Origin: an uncultured Collinsella sp.
Lineage (GTDB): Bacteria > Actinomycetota > Coriobacteriia > Coriobacteriales > Coriobacteriaceae
Reading direction: 5' to 3'
DNA: 13,251 nucleotides
Assembly (NCBI GenBank): GCA_902494585.1
Contig: CABUUD010000045.1
Location: 1 to 13,251, forward strand
In this document: positions 7,222-13,251 of the stretch, one piece after another
How positions within the stretch are numbered: position 1 is the first letter of the stretch
Layout of the letters: each line of letters starts with the position of its first letter
Program-made: the position numbers and the translations under genes
The notes under the pieces: generated by a model
Told to the model about the DNA's origin: nothing
What the model saw: the letters and a program-made list of their open reading frames with translations, nothing else
Databases searched by the model: none

Positions 7222-8577
7222 TTAGTAGGTGCGATCGTTGAGCGTGCTCCAGAGCTTCTTGGACTCGGCCATGGTCCACGCGTTGATCTTGTCCTCATCA
7301 ATGCCAACGAACTCGCGATCCTTGTACAGGACGCGGCCGTTGATGATGGTGGTGCGGCAGTTTTTGCCCATCATGCCAAAGAGCATGTGGCCGTCGATGT
7401 TCTCCTCGCTCAGCGGCGTAAAGGGCTTGTAGTCCATGACGATGACGTCGGCGGCAGCGCCGGCCTCGAGCACACCGAGCTTGCGATCGAAGTACTTGCT
7501 CGCCATCTTCGCGTTATTCTCGAACAGCATGGTCATGGCCTCGCACCAGCCCACGTTGGGCATGGCGGCGTTGTGACGCTGAATGATCAGGAAGACCTTA
7601 AGGCTCTCGAGCATATCGTGGGTATAGGCGTCGGTGCCCATGCACACGGGGATGCCGCGGCGGAAGAACTCGAGCACGGGGGCGCAGCCCACGGCGTTGC
7701 CCATATTGGATTCGGGGTTGTTGACGAGCCAGGTGCCGGACTCCTTGACGATATCCATCTCGGCAGGCGTCACGTGGATGCAGTGGCCGAGCATGGTGTC
7801 GGGACCCAGCAGGTTATGCTGCAGCAGGCGCTCGACGGGGCTGATGCCACCGCGGTTGAGGCGGGAGTCCCACACGTCATTCATGCCCTCGCACACGTGG
7901 ATGTGGAAGCCGGTCAGGCCGTTGTTGGCCTCGGCCATCTTGTCCATGGTCTCGTCCGAAAGCGTAAAGGTGGCATGTCCGCCAAACATGGCGGCGATCA
8001 TGTGGTTGTCGTTATCGCGACGCTCTTTGGCGGCCCACTGGGCAAATTCGGCGTTCTCGGCAATGGCCTGGTCGCACTTTTCCTGACCGCGGCGATCGGA
8101 GACCTCGTAGCACAGGCACGAACGCATGCCCAGCTCCTGAGCGGCGTCCTTAATGGTAAAGAGGCTGCCCGGGATCTCGCAGAAGCTCGCGTGGTGGTCG
8201 AAGATCGTGGTGACGCCATCGCGGATGGAGTCCAGAATCGTGGCATAGGCGCTGGCCTTGGTGCCGTCGAGCGTCAGATTGTCGTCGATCTTCCACCACT
8301 GCTGCTCAAGATTCTCCAGGAAGTTGGTGGGGTTGCAGCCCTTAATGGCAAGGCCGCGGGCCAGACCCGAGTAGATGTGGGTGTGGCAGTTGATGAGTCC
8401 AGGCATGATGAGGTTGCCCTGGGCATCGACGTACTCGGCATCCGGGTACTTGGCCTTGAGCTCGCGCTCGGGGCCCACTTCGACGATCGTATCTCCGTCA
8501 ATGGCGACCGCACCGTTTGGAATGAACGGGGTCTGAGCGTTGCGGGTAAAGACGGAACCGTTAGCGACCAGAAGCAT
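7222..8577 (-). CDS. ssnA: SsnA-type amidohydrolase (putative purine-pathway aminohydrolase)
   Basis: A 451-aa cytoplasmic metal-dependent hydrolase of the amidohydrolase superfamily, close to E. coli SsnA (about 442 aa). Start taken at 8577: the MLLVANG N-terminus fits the family, and GAAGGGAGC lies properly upstream; an ATG 18 bp earlier would place that site inside the gene. Metal-site motifs: H65 and H67 in NCHTHIYSGLARG after the VMPGL-like IMPGL, H225/H227 with E230 in GFHIHVCEG, H265 in GHCIHV, and D316 in MGTDAYTH. The middle carries DHHAS (127-131) and GSL, also typical of SsnA. SsnA genes are linked with xdhD and ygfK in bacteria that break down purines or urate anaerobically; the precise reaction (deamination or ring/amidine hydrolysis of a pathway intermediate) cannot be told from sequence. 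Second gene of the leftward cluster, 195 bp after the permease and 149 bp before ygfK. Confidence 0.92.
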   Translation of the reverse strand: MLLVANGSVFTRNAQTPFIPNGAVAIDGDTIVEVGPERELKAKYPDAEYVDAQGNLIMPGLINCHTHIYSGLARGLAIKGCNPTNFLENLEQQWWKIDDNLTLDGTKASAYATILDSIRDGVTTIFDHHASFCEIPGSLFTIKDAAQELGMRSCLCYEVSDRRGQEKCDQAIAENAEFAQWAAKERRDNDNHMIAAMFGGHATFTLSDETMDKMAEANNGLTGFHIHVCEGMNDVWDSRLNRGGISPVERLLQHNLLGPDTMLGHCIHVTPAEMDIVKESGTWLVNNPESNMGNAVGCAPVLEFFRRGIPVCMGTDAYTHDMLESLKVFLIIQRHNAAMPNVGWCEAMTMLFENNAKMASKYFDRKLGVLEAGAAADVIVMDYKPFTPLSEENIDGHMLFGMMGKNCRTTIINGRVLYKDREFVGIDEDKINAWTMAESKKLWSTLNDRTY

Positions 8578-8631
8578 AAATGCTCCCTTCAACATCAGAG
8601 GCGGGGTTTGACACCTCTGACATGGCGGAGT

Positions 8632-8701
8632 GCGAAGCGCCGGCCTACACCGGAAACGGGCCCTCTCCCGTCAACGCTTCACCAAAGGGACAAACCCTTT
8701 G
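8632..8701 (-). other. Possible structured RNA (three-way-junction-like fold plus hairpin) upstream of ssnA
   Basis: In the minus-strand RNA, GUGAAGCG (8682-8675) pairs with CGCUUCGC (8639-8632) over eight pairs including one U-G wobble, which would be a C-A mismatch in the plus-strand RNA. It encloses two hairpins: GACGGG/CCCGUU (loop AGAGGG, around 8672-8666) and CCGG/CCGG (loop UGUAGG). Immediately before it sits CAAAGGG(8683-8689)-ACAAA-CCCTTTG(8695-8701), a perfect 7-bp stem. Later in the gap TCAGAGG (8595-8601) and CCTCTGA (8614-8620) form another stem just ahead of the ssnA ribosome site. I do not recognise a known riboswitch class. Could equally be mRNA processing or stabilising hairpins. 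Confidence 0.4.
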
Positions 8702-8724
8702 AAGTGCGGCTTGGCGCCGCATGG

Positions 8725-8756
8725 CGTCGGCGGACGAGGCGATGCGTCCGCCGACG
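8725..8756 (-). terminator. Strong stem-loop after the permease gene, possible partial terminator or mRNA 3' stabiliser
   Basis: CGTCGGCGGACG (8725-8736) and CGTCCGCCGACG (8745-8756) make a perfect 12-bp stem with an 8-nt loop, 16 bp past the permease stop. No U tract follows on the minus strand (next is CCATGCGGCG), so full intrinsic termination is doubtful. It is followed by a smaller stem TGCGGC/GCCGCA (8705-8710 / 8716-8721). It may lower transcription into ssnA and beyond relative to the permease. Confidence 0.5.
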
Positions 8757-8772
8757 AATAGCACCGAATTGG

Positions 8773-10167
8773 TTACTTCTTGCTCTCGGGCAAGACCAGA
8801 TCCACGGCAGCGTCCTTGGCGGCATCGATGTGCTGAGCCACGACCGGCGTCTGCGGAAGGATCAGGTTAAGGACAATGGCCATGATGGCGGTGGGGGTTA
8901 CGGCATTGGAGCCGATGACGGTGGACACCCAGGCGGGCATACCCTCGCCGGCAAGGCAACCGCTGGCCATCCAGATACCCAGGCCAAAGACGACGGAGGT
9001 GCCGACGATAGTGGTAGTGCGCTGCGTGAGGCCCTCGCGGGTGAACATGCGCACGCCGTTCATGGTGATGGTGCCAAAGACGCCGACGGTCGCGCCGCCG
9101 ATGACGGGCTGCGGGATAGCGGAAAGGACGGCAGAGAGCTGCGGGAACAGACCGGCGATGGCAAAGACGGCCGCGATGATCACAAAGACCCACTTGTTGA
9201 CGACCTTGTTGGAGCAGATGATGCCCACGTTCTGGCCAAGGGCGCTGGTGGGAAGACCGCCCAGCAGGCCGCCGACCATAGAGGTGAGGCCCTGGGACAC
9301 GATAGCGCCGGAGAGTTCGCGCTCGGTGGGCATACGGTCGATGGAGCCCAGGCAGGCGGCGGAGACGTCACCGATAACCTGAATAGCAACCATGGGGAAC
9401 ACGACGGCGAGGGTAATGCAGACCTCGGGATCAAACTCGAGCGCGTAGGGCATGAGCTTGGGAAGGGCGAAGACCTGAGCGGTGGCGACGCTGGAGAAGT
9501 CGATCATACCAAAGGGGATGGAGACGATCATGCCAACGATCATGCCAAAGAACACAGATCCCAGCTTGAGCGTACCCTTGCCAAAGTTGGCGAGCGCAAA
9601 GACCACGGCGAAGGTGATAAGAGCGACGCACCAGGCCTGCGGGGTACCCCACAGCGGCGTACCCATACCGCCGGCCATATACTTGACGGCCGTGGGATAC
9701 AGCGAAACGCCGATGGAGAAGATGACCGTACCGGTCACGACGGGCGGGAACAGCCACTTGATCTTGCTGTAGGCCAGACCAAAGAGGACCGCGACGGCGC
9801 CGCCGACGATCTCGCCGCCCAGCAGCGCACCAAAGCTAAAGCCCGAGGCACCCATGGCCTGCAGGGCCGGCAGGAACGCGAACGAAACGCCCATGACGAT
9901 GGGCAGGCCGCCGCCGATGCGACGGAAGGGAGCGAAGGCCTGAAGGGCCGTATCGATCGCCGAAAGAATGAGCGCGACCTGGATGATGTCGGTGCTCTGC
10001 TGGCTATTAAAGCCGTAGACGCCGGCCATGATGACCGCCGGGGTAATGATGCCGGCAAACGATGCCAGTACGTGCTGAAGGGCACACGGGATCATTTCCT
10101 TAACGGGAGGCATGCCTTCGCGAGTGAACAGGGCTTCAGTGCCGTTCGTAACCGTCTCCTGGGTCAT
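8773..10167 (-). CDS. NCS2/NAT-family nucleobase permease (xanthine/urate/uracil type)
   Basis: A 464-aa integral membrane protein with about 12-14 hydrophobic segments, predicted to import a purine (xanthine or urate likely) by cation symport. Family hallmarks: QH at 31-32 in the first membrane segment (ALQHVLASFAGI), the PTSALGQNVGII NAT signature at about 306-317 with Q312-N313-x-G315, and GDVSA at 266-270. The position normally held by a glutamate in membrane segment 8 (E before xxGD) reads Q263 (AIQVIGD). N-terminus is cytoplasmic and short; C-terminal tail is charged. First gene of the leftward cluster, behind a good promoter at 10255-10283. The start has a modest GGTGG site four bases from the ATG. 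Neighbours ssnA, ygfK and xdhD make purine/urate the likely cargo rather than uracil; sequence alone does not settle it. Confidence 0.9.
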   Translation of the reverse strand: MTQETVTNGTEALFTREGMPPVKEMIPCALQHVLASFAGIITPAVIMAGVYGFNSQQSTDIIQVALILSAIDTALQAFAPFRRIGGGLPIVMGVSFAFLPALQAMGASGFSFGALLGGEIVGGAVAVLFGLAYSKIKWLFPPVVTGTVIFSIGVSLYPTAVKYMAGGMGTPLWGTPQAWCVALITFAVVFALANFGKGTLKLGSVFFGMIVGMIVSIPFGMIDFSSVATAQVFALPKLMPYALEFDPEVCITLAVVFPMVAIQVIGDVSAACLGSIDRMPTERELSGAIVSQGLTSMVGGLLGGLPTSALGQNVGIICSNKVVNKWVFVIIAAVFAIAGLFPQLSAVLSAIPQPVIGGATVGVFGTITMNGVRMFTREGLTQRTTTIVGTSVVFGLGIWMASGCLAGEGMPAWVSTVIGSNAVTPTAIMAIVLNLILPQTPVVAQHIDAAKDAAVDLVLPESKK

Positions 10168-10254
10168 TTGACCACCAATCCTCGAAGTAGTTGTTTTCGC
10201 ATCTAACGCTCTATTGTGACGCAGTGCGGGGTTGAGGTTGTGCCTTCATTGCAT

Positions 10255-10283
10255 ATCGTATTAAAGATGATTCTCATTCTCAA
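10255..10283 (-). promoter_or_regulatory. Sigma-70-type promoter of the permease / purine cluster
   Basis: On the minus strand, TTGAGA (10283-10278, 5/6 to TTGACA) is followed after exactly 17 bp by TACGAT (10260-10255, 4/6 to TATAAT). It predicts a start near 10248 and an untranslated leader of about 80 nt before the permease ATG. It lies in the most AT-rich part of the window. Confidence 0.6.
10263..10281 (-). promoter_or_regulatory. Fur-box-like operator overlapping the permease promoter
   Basis: The minus-strand 19-mer GAGAATGAGAATCATCTTT matches the classic Fur consensus (GATAATGATAATCATTATC) at 14 of 19 positions, with three consecutive NAT-type hexamers GAGAAT-GAGAAT-CATC. It covers the end of the -35 and the whole spacer of the promoter at 10255-10283, a position where binding would block RNA polymerase. 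Many genes behind it encode Fe-S proteins, so iron control would make sense. A chance match in AT-rich DNA is possible. Confidence 0.4.
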
Positions 10284-10310
10284 TAATAATTTTTTGTTAT
10301 CAGACTATTC

Positions 10311-10320
10311 TTCAGCTGAA
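10311..10320. promoter_or_regulatory. Perfect palindrome in the divergent intergenic region, candidate operator
   Basis: TTCAGCTGAA is a perfect 10-bp palindrome about 30 bp upstream of the permease -35 and about 200 bp before the regulator start. The intergenic region (10168-10519, 352 bp) also contains CGCAGGT at 10333-10339 and its inverse ACCTGCG at 10432-10438, and a direct repeat CATCTAAC at 10200-10207 and 10364-10371. Which, if any, is bound by the YheO-like regulator is unknown. No convincing rightward promoter for the regulator was found. Confidence 0.3.
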
Positions 10321-10519
10321 ATAACGCATTTCCGCAGGTCAGAAAAGTGTCTGGTAAAAATAACATCTAACTTTTCTTTTGGTCAACCGTTTACCGCTAA
10401 ATTCCTACCGTTCGTCTGCATTACGCAATGTACCTGCGAATATACGAGATGATGGGCAGCGTGTTACCATGAGAAAAAATTGTTATGAACATTTCCGATT
10501 TCACCCAAAGGAGTTGCCC

Positions 10520-11176
10520 GTGAACGAGACCGTACGTCGCTTTTTGCCGATGGTCGATTTTCTGGAGCAGATACTCGGCAAAAACAGCGAAATCGTGCTG
10601 CACGATTTCTCGGATCCCGACCACGCCATCGTCGATATTCGCAACGGCATCGTGAGCGGCCGCAAGGTCGGCGGTCCCGCCACCGATCTGGCACTCAAGA
10701 TCATGCACGATCCCAAGTATCGCGACCTGCCGTTTATTACGGGCTACGAGGGCCGCGGCGCCGGCGGCAAGACGTTGGAGTCAGCGACGTACTTTATCCG
10801 CGAGAATGACGAAATCGTCGGTATGCTCTGCGTCAACACCGACCTCTCGACCGTACGCTCCATCAACGCCATGGCGCAGCAGCTCATGGCCTGCTTCGAC
10901 GCTGTGCCGAGGCAGGCGGAGCCCGCGTCTATCGAAGTCGAAAGTCTTTCGGAGTCTACGCAGGAGCTCATTGACCGCAGTATTTCCGAGTTGCTGAGCG
11001 CGCGCGGGCTGGATGTAGCGTCGCTTGGTCAGAGCGACCGCGTGGACGTCATTCGCCACCTCAACGGCAACGGGGTGTTCATGCTCAAGGGCACCGTGGC
11101 CTGCGCCGCCACCGCGCTGGGCATCTCGGAGCCCAGCGTCTACCGCTACCTGCAAAAAGTTCGCAAGGAGGGCTAA
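10520..11176 (+). CDS. YheO-like transcriptional regulator (PAS_6 sensor plus C-terminal HTH)
   Basis: A 218-aa cytoplasmic DNA-binding protein. The GTG start at 10520 is chosen because AAAGGAG lies six bases ahead and the protein then begins at the conserved NETVRRFLPMVDFLEQILG; upstream in-frame ATGs at 10379 and 10469 have poor ribosome sites and add unconserved sequence. Residues about 9-115 form the YheO/PAS_6-type domain (SEIVLHDF at 23-30, GRKVGGPATDLAL at 47-59, IVGMLCVNTDLS at 99-110). Residues about 150-216 form the C-terminal HTH with the recognition-like part AATALGISEPSVYRYLQKVR. It resembles E. coli YheO (about 240 aa), whose ligand is not established. Being divergent from the purine cluster, it is the natural candidate to control it, perhaps sensing a purine or a pathway intermediate; this is inference. 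Ends 44 bp before a bidirectional terminator. Confidence 0.85.
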   Translation: MNETVRRFLPMVDFLEQILGKNSEIVLHDFSDPDHAIVDIRNGIVSGRKVGGPATDLALKIMHDPKYRDLPFITGYEGRGAGGKTLESATYFIRENDEIVGMLCVNTDLSTVRSINAMAQQLMACFDAVPRQAEPASIEVESLSESTQELIDRSISELLSARGLDVASLGQSDRVDVIRHLNGNGVFMLKGTVACAATALGISEPSVYRYLQKVRKEG

Positions 11177-11220
11177 CGAGCAAAATGGAGCGCGGCTCCA
11201 CAAGCGATCCGTCACTTGAC

Positions 11221-11259
11221 AAAAGACCCTGCAGTTCACACGCGCTGCAGGGTCTTTTT
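11221..11259. terminator. Bidirectional intrinsic terminator between converging regulator and ridA
   Basis: AAAAGACCCTGCAG (11221-11234) and CTGCAGGGTCTTTT (11245-11258) form a perfect 14-bp stem with a 10-nt loop. A T run closes it on the plus strand (TTTTT) and, as the mirror image, TTTTGT on the minus strand. It lies 44 bp after the regulator stop and 30 bp after the ridA stop. A smaller stem TGGAGC-GCG-GCTCCA (11186-11200) precedes it. Confidence 0.93.
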
Positions 11260-11288
11260 GCATGTCATGTTTAGTTGTGGCCAACGCC

Positions 11289-11666
11289 TTAGAGAGCGGC
11301 AACGACCTCGATCTCGACCAGACCGCCAGCCGGAAGGGCGGCAACCTGGAAGGCGCTGCGCGCGGGGAACGGGGCCTCGAACTTGGAGGCGTAGATCTCG
11401 TTCACGGCGGCGAAGTCGGCGATGTCGGCCAGGTAGACCGTGGTCTTGACGACATCGGCAAAGTTAGCGCCGGCAGCGGTCAGCAGGGCCTCGACGTTGG
11501 CGAGGGACTGCTTGGCCTGGGCCTCGACGCCCTCGGGCATCTTGCCAGTTGCGGGATCGATGCCCAGCTGGCCGGACAGGAACACCATGTTGCCGGCCTG
11601 GATACCGGGGGAATACGGGCCGATGGCTGCGGGTGCGTTATCGGAAGACACGACGGTCTTGCTCAT
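11289..11666 (-). CDS. ridA: RidA family 2-iminobutanoate/2-iminopropanoate deaminase
   Basis: A 125-aa protein matching RidA (YjgF/YER057c/UK114) in length and sequence. It speeds hydrolysis of reactive enamine/imine intermediates such as 2-aminoacrylate released by PLP enzymes, protecting other PLP enzymes in the cytoplasm. Landmarks: AIGPYSPG at 14-21 with Y18, FLSGQLGIDPATG at 29-41, the key arginine R103 in PARSAFQVAALP, and E118/E120 in VEIEVVAAL. Usually a homotrimer. Start at 11666 is set by AAGGAG six bases ahead; the frame is open 43 codons further but that stretch is not RidA. It has its own leader and converges on the regulator, so it is not in the purine operon. Proximity is still suggestive because YgeX-type diaminopropionate ammonia-lyase, linked to anaerobic urate breakdown, makes 2-aminoacrylate. 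Confidence 0.95.
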   Translation of the reverse strand: MSKTVVSSDNAPAAIGPYSPGIQAGNMVFLSGQLGIDPATGKMPEGVEAQAKQSLANVEALLTAAGANFADVVKTTVYLADIADFAAVNEIYASKFEAPFPARSAFQVAALPAGGLVEIEVVAAL

Positions 11667-11754
11667 GTTTTTCTCCTTACGATCAAATAGAGAGCGTGAG
11701 CGCGGCGTTCGCACCGGGAGGCACAGTTCGGTCTGAACACCGCGCTTGATTGGG

Positions 11755-11783
11755 ATAGTACTCAAGGTTTCCGCGCGATGCAA
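11755..11783 (-). promoter_or_regulatory. Weak candidate promoter for ridA
   Basis: Minus strand TTGCAT (11783-11778), 17 bp, TACTAT (11760-11755). Each hexamer is only a partial match (3/6 and 4/6), but spacing is ideal and the -10 resembles the TACGAT of the permease promoter. An AT-rich stretch (11786-11815) lies directly upstream. Confidence 0.3.
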
Positions 11784-11818
11784 GATTATTATCACGTTGC
11801 GAGAATATTTTATCGCCC

Positions 11819-11875
11819 AACGGTTTCCCCGAACCGCTGAACGGTTCTCATGTGGAGCAGCCAGTCCAAGCTGCT
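11819..11875. other. Pair of small stem-loops in the ridA / U32 divergent gap
   Basis: GAACCG (11831-11836) and CGGTTC (11842-11847) form a 6-bp stem; the left partner could instead pair with the earlier direct repeat copy of AACGGTT (11819-11825), giving mutually exclusive hairpins. A second stem AGCAGC (11856-11861) / GCTGCT (11870-11875) follows. The 299-bp gap 11667-11965 shows no gene or tRNA. A possible rightward -10 TATACT (11928-11933) for the U32 gene has no good -35. Confidence 0.3.
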
Positions 11876-11965
11876 GAAGACTTTATCCCGCTTGGAGCAC
11901 GGGCATCGCCTGCCGCAACGGCACCACTATACTTTTGAATATCTGAGCATTTTGAAAGGCAGGAT

Positions 11966-13251
11966 ATGACCGCAACCGCCAGTCGAACCACCAACCGCAG
12001 ACCCGAGCTCTTGGCCCCCGCCGGAGGGCCCGAGCCCTTTGCCGCCGCACTCGCCGCCGGGGCAGACGCCATCTATTGCGGCATGGGCAGCTTCAACGCC
12101 CGCCGCAAGGCTACCAACTTTACCGACGAGGCCTTTGAGCAGGCCTGCCGCGCCGCACATCTAGCCGGGTCGCGCGTCTACGTCACGGTCAACATCGTCA
12201 TCAAGCAGTCCGAGATGGGCGATGCGCTGCAACTCATCCATCGCTGCTCCACGCTGGGCGCCGATGCCTTCATCATCCAGGACTGGGGCCTGTTCTTTGA
12301 GGTCAAGCGCACGATGCCCGGCATCGAGACGCACATCTCAACCCAAGCAAACATCCACGACGACCGCGGAACCCTTTGGTGCCGTGAGCAGGGCGCCGAC
12401 CGAGTGACCTTGTCGCGCGAGCTCTCCATTGACGAGATCGCCGCCATCCACGACGCCGCACCCGATGTGGACCTCGAGGTCTTTAGCCACGGTGCCATCT
12501 GCTTTTGCTACTCGGGCCTGTGCCTGCTCTCGAGCTTTGCCATGGCGGGCCGCTCGGCCAACCGCGGCATGTGCGCCCAGCCCTGCCGCTTGCCCTACGA
12601 GCTGATCGACGAGAACGGTCGCTCGCTCTCCCCTGCCGGTCGCGAGCGTGCGCTATGCCCGCGCGACACCAACACTTCGCAGCTTGTTCGCCGTCTGTAT
12701 GACGCCGGCGCCGCATCGCTCAAGCTCGAGGGCCGCATGAAGGCCCCCGATTACGTGTATTCCATCGTCGATGTGTATCGTCACCAGATTGATGACATGC
12801 TGGCCGGGGTCGCCGTAGATAAGGACGAGGTAGCCGCCCGCCAGCGCCAGCTCAAGCGCTGCTTCAACCGCGACTTTACGCACGCCTATCAGGACGGCAC
12901 CTCGGGCGACGAGATGATGAGCTATGAGCGTTCCAACAACCGCGGCCAGATCGTGGGCACGGTACTGGGCAGCCGTCTGGCCAACCGCGATGTGCGCGGC
13001 CTCAAGCCCGACGACCGCCGTCGGCGCGCCGCCATCGCCCGCATTGAGTTGTTTGAGCCCGTGGGCAAGGGCGACCTGCTGGAGCTTCGCCACGATAACG
13101 AGTTTGACCAGTTCCTGACCACCATTGCCGCCGATGATGCCGCCGCCGGCGACATCATCGAATGTCGCGTGCCCCGCAGCATGCCCGAGGGCTGCCGCGT
13201 CCGCGTGATTCGCAGTCAGCGCGCCATCGACGCCGCCGGCGCCGCGCTCAA
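11966..13251 (+). CDS. U32 family 'peptidase' / RNA hydroxylation protein, C-terminus cut by window edge
   Basis: The first 428 codons of a longer gene; no stop before the right edge. Start ATG at 11966 follows AAAGGCAGG. The N-terminus RPELLAPAGGPEPFAAALAAG with GADAIYCGM is the TIM-barrel start typical of U32 proteins. The U32 signature lies at 171-190 (EVFSHGA, then C179, C181, C186 and LLSS), followed by SANRGMCAQPCRLPY (C203, C207). C179, C186, C203 and C207 or nearby cysteines probably bind the Fe-S cluster known in this family. SLKLEGRMKAPDYV at 251-264 is also conserved. Despite the peptidase name, E. coli members RlhA and TrhP take part in RNA hydroxylation (23S rRNA C2501 and tRNA U34, using prephenate), so an RNA-modification role is at least as likely as proteolysis. 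The long C-terminal part after 300 suggests the larger RlhA-like subgroup. Probably a housekeeping gene unrelated to purine use. Confidence 0.9.
   Translation, partial: MTATASRTTNRRPELLAPAGGPEPFAAALAAGADAIYCGMGSFNARRKATNFTDEAFEQACRAAHLAGSRVYVTVNIVIKQSEMGDALQLIHRCSTLGADAFIIQDWGLFFEVKRTMPGIETHISTQANIHDDRGTLWCREQGADRVTLSRELSIDEIAAIHDAAPDVDLEVFSHGAICFCYSGLCLLSSFAMAGRSANRGMCAQPCRLPYELIDENGRSLSPAGRERALCPRDTNTSQLVRRLYDAGAASLKLEGRMKAPDYVYSIVDVYRHQIDDMLAGVAVDKDEVAARQRQLKRCFNRDFTHAYQDGTSGDEMMSYERSNNRGQIVGTVLGSRLANRDVRGLKPDDRRRRAAIARIELFEPVGKGDLLELRHDNEFDQFLTTIAADDAAAGDIIECRVPRSMPEGCRVRVIRSQRAIDAAGAAL

Noticed and set aside
8651..8679. Promoter for ssnA (minus-strand TTGACG, 17 bp, GGTGTA)
   Set aside because: Good -35 but the -10 is poor, and the bases are taken up by the predicted RNA stems.
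8578..8772. Known purine riboswitch or xanthine (NMT1) motif
   Set aside because: The conserved junction bases of the guanine/adenine class are not visible and the fold does not match what I know of NMT1.
10379..10519. Longer regulator starting at ATG 10379 or 10469
   Set aside because: Extra residues show no family similarity and lack ribosome sites, whereas GTG 10520 has AAAGGAG at ideal distance.
11667..11965. tRNA or other known RNA gene in the ridA/U32 gap
   Set aside because: No acceptor/T-arm pattern; only small, separate hairpins.

Overview
The window is GC-rich DNA with long open frames on both strands, GNC/GNG-rich codon use and AGGAG-type ribosome binding sites. Gene content and protein style suggest a gut actinobacterium of the Coriobacteriia, most likely Collinsella or a close relative. 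That is an inference from protein character; no rRNA or other phylogenetic marker is present.

The core (about 792-10167) is a leftward cluster for anaerobic purine/urate use. In transcription order it encodes an NCS2/NAT-type xanthine/urate/uracil permease (10167-8773), the SsnA amidohydrolase (8577-7222), the iron-sulfur flavoprotein YgfK (7072-4073), a ferredoxin-like protein with four CxxCxxCxxxC motifs (4061-3582), and an XdhD-type molybdenum hydroxylase with fused [2Fe-2S] domains (3569-792). The last three genes are separated by only 11-12 bp. A strong leftward terminator lies at 685-722. XdhD- and YgfK-type proteins belong to the family set linked to selenium-dependent molybdenum hydroxylases and to bacterial anaerobic purine degradation. 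Likely roles are uptake, C-hydroxylation of the purine ring, and electron transfer from the Mo site through Fe-S clusters and YgfK flavin to a soluble acceptor. No separate FAD subunit of the hydroxylase (YgfM/XdhB type) is present. The ring-opening and downstream genes (hyuA, ygeX, ygeY, ygeW types) and the selenium/molybdenum cofactor genes lie outside the window.

A YheO-like PAS/HTH regulator (10520-11176, GTG start) is divergent from the permease across a 352-bp AT-rich intergenic region. That region holds a good leftward promoter (TTGAGA-17-TACGAT) overlapped by a Fur-box-like sequence, and a separate 10-bp palindrome. Regulator and ridA converge on a bidirectional terminator (11221-11259). 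RidA (11666-11289) removes reactive enamine/imine intermediates such as 2-aminoacrylate. A U32-family protein, cut by the right edge, starts at 11966.

The left edge (1-370) holds the C-terminal part of a DUF559/AbiEi-like nuclease-domain gene that appears frameshifted. Between it and the purine cluster is the most unusual element: nine copies of a 15-bp motif (GGGAYRNRSTTTCCG) in strictly alternating orientation, with an exact 62-bp period over 407-669. The 195-bp gap between permease and ssnA contains a chain of hairpins, including a three-way-junction-like fold whose outer stem is fully paired only in the RNA of the coding strand.
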